From: Chaetoceros tenuissimus
Lineage: Eukaryota; Bacillariophyta; Thalassiosirophyceae; Chaetocerotales; Chaetocerotaceae
Direction of reading: 5' to 3'
DNA: 64,000 nt
NCBI GenBank assembly: GCA_021927905.1
Contig: BLLK01000069.1
Span: 744,001-808,000 of the forward strand
The translations under genes and the position numbers were made by a program. This document shows positions 63,492 through 64,000 of this stretch, piece by piece. Below the pieces are notes generated by a model. The model did no database searches, had not been told where the DNA came from, and saw only the letters and a list, made by a program, of their open reading frames with translations. Within the stretch, counting starts at the first letter, position 1, and every line of letters starts with the position of its first letter.

Positions 63492-64000
63492 GTCGACTCT
63501 TCTCTAATTAATGCGTTGGGTTTCTTGAGCTGTTGTTAGTGTTGGGAAACTGGTGTGTGGTGTGTCAGTGATATCATCAGTGTTCAGTGTTCCGTTCCAC
63601 AAGTTGGTCGAGGAGCTTTTTGAAACAAATGTCCCATATAATGTCCGTCGGAGAAATAGACCTGAATGAGTAAGCATTAGGTACGTAGAACAATAGGATT
63701 CTTTACAATACTAATTATGCTTGACATTCCTCATGACAATGACTATTGTAGTGGTATGACATCTAGTCACGATTCTTCGTTAAATGGTCATTTGTCTTAT
63801 TAGCTTTTCTCCACACTATTTTCATACCTTTTCAATTCTGGAGGGAACAGACGAAAAGACATGTGTGATGAGAACTTCAAGAATCGATAATCAATAATTA
63901 TTTCATGATGGTTAGCTCTGAAATTTACACAAAGTATTGGTCTAAATCATCGTAAATGAAAAAGATTATTATTATGGGTTCAAATATATATACTTTGTCT
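63492..64000. other. Cyclase upstream region, 509 bp
   Basis: 5' region of the cyclase gene up to the window edge. No gene is seen; another gene's start may lie beyond the edge. Confidence 0.5.

Noticed and set aside
1-64000. CRISPR arrays, prokaryotic operons and retroelement-type sequences
   Set aside because: No regularly spaced repeats, no ribosome-binding-site-led gene strings, and no reverse transcriptase, integrase or capsid-like frames were seen.

Overview
The window looks like nuclear DNA of a compact eukaryotic genome, most likely a diatom (a centric of the Chaetoceros kind is my guess). The reasons are tight gene spacing on both strands, short GT-AG introns (mostly 63-94 bp), and gene content typical of stramenopiles: small-family 7TM receptors, a gametolysin-type metalloprotease, and large mitochondrial NAD-dependent glutamate dehydrogenase. 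The organism is inferred; no marker here proves it. There are no operons, rRNA, CRISPR arrays or tRNAs that I can support.

Layout. 1-10 kb: membrane M11 metalloprotease, TYW5-like JmjC/cupin protein, a 7TM receptor, and three-exon symplekin. 10-18.8 kb: double-hotdog thioesterase, dual-specificity phosphatase, an ankyrin/coiled-coil/RING protein, an HDDC2-type 5'-nucleotidase and a second 7TM receptor. 18.8-20.9 kb: a gene-poor patch with a MITE (TA target site, 35-bp terminal repeats), a second MITE-like element nested in it, and a long hairpin beside it. 20.9-27 kb: a small secreted cysteine-rich protein, head-to-head ribosomal protein genes RPL7 and RPS10, a membrane-GNAT fusion between two ~170-bp direct repeats, and an SDR-family epimerase. 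27-33 kb: three-exon RRP5. 33-40 kb: DUF4291 protein, cytochrome P450, YigZ/IMPACT protein, a third 7TM receptor and a vWA protein ending in a CVIM prenylation box. 40-52 kb: a long armadillo-repeat protein, a histidine phosphatase, then adenosine deaminase and six-exon NAD-GDH transcribed divergently. 52-60 kb: two copies of a tandem GT32 glycosyltransferase gene in inverted orientation, flanking a novel two-repeat protein whose first exon is only 5 coding bases. 60-64 kb: a 2OG-Fe(II) oxygenase and a tandem class III nucleotide cyclase.

How genes may relate. RRP5, RPL7 and RPS10 belong to ribosome biogenesis and translation, and symplekin to mRNA 3'-end processing. ADA and NAD-GDH share an intergenic region and both release ammonium. 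Three 7TM receptors, a nucleotide cyclase, a lipid-anchored vWA protein and a DSP phosphatase could serve signalling, but nothing in the sequence links them into one pathway.

The strongest candidates for something undescribed are the inverted GT32 pair with complementary lesions in their two catalytic domains, the membrane-GNAT fusion bracketed by direct repeats, the CVIM-tailed vWA protein, and the cyclase with mixed purine-selectivity residues. Exon joins were worked out by hand from splice motifs and reading frame and have no transcript support.
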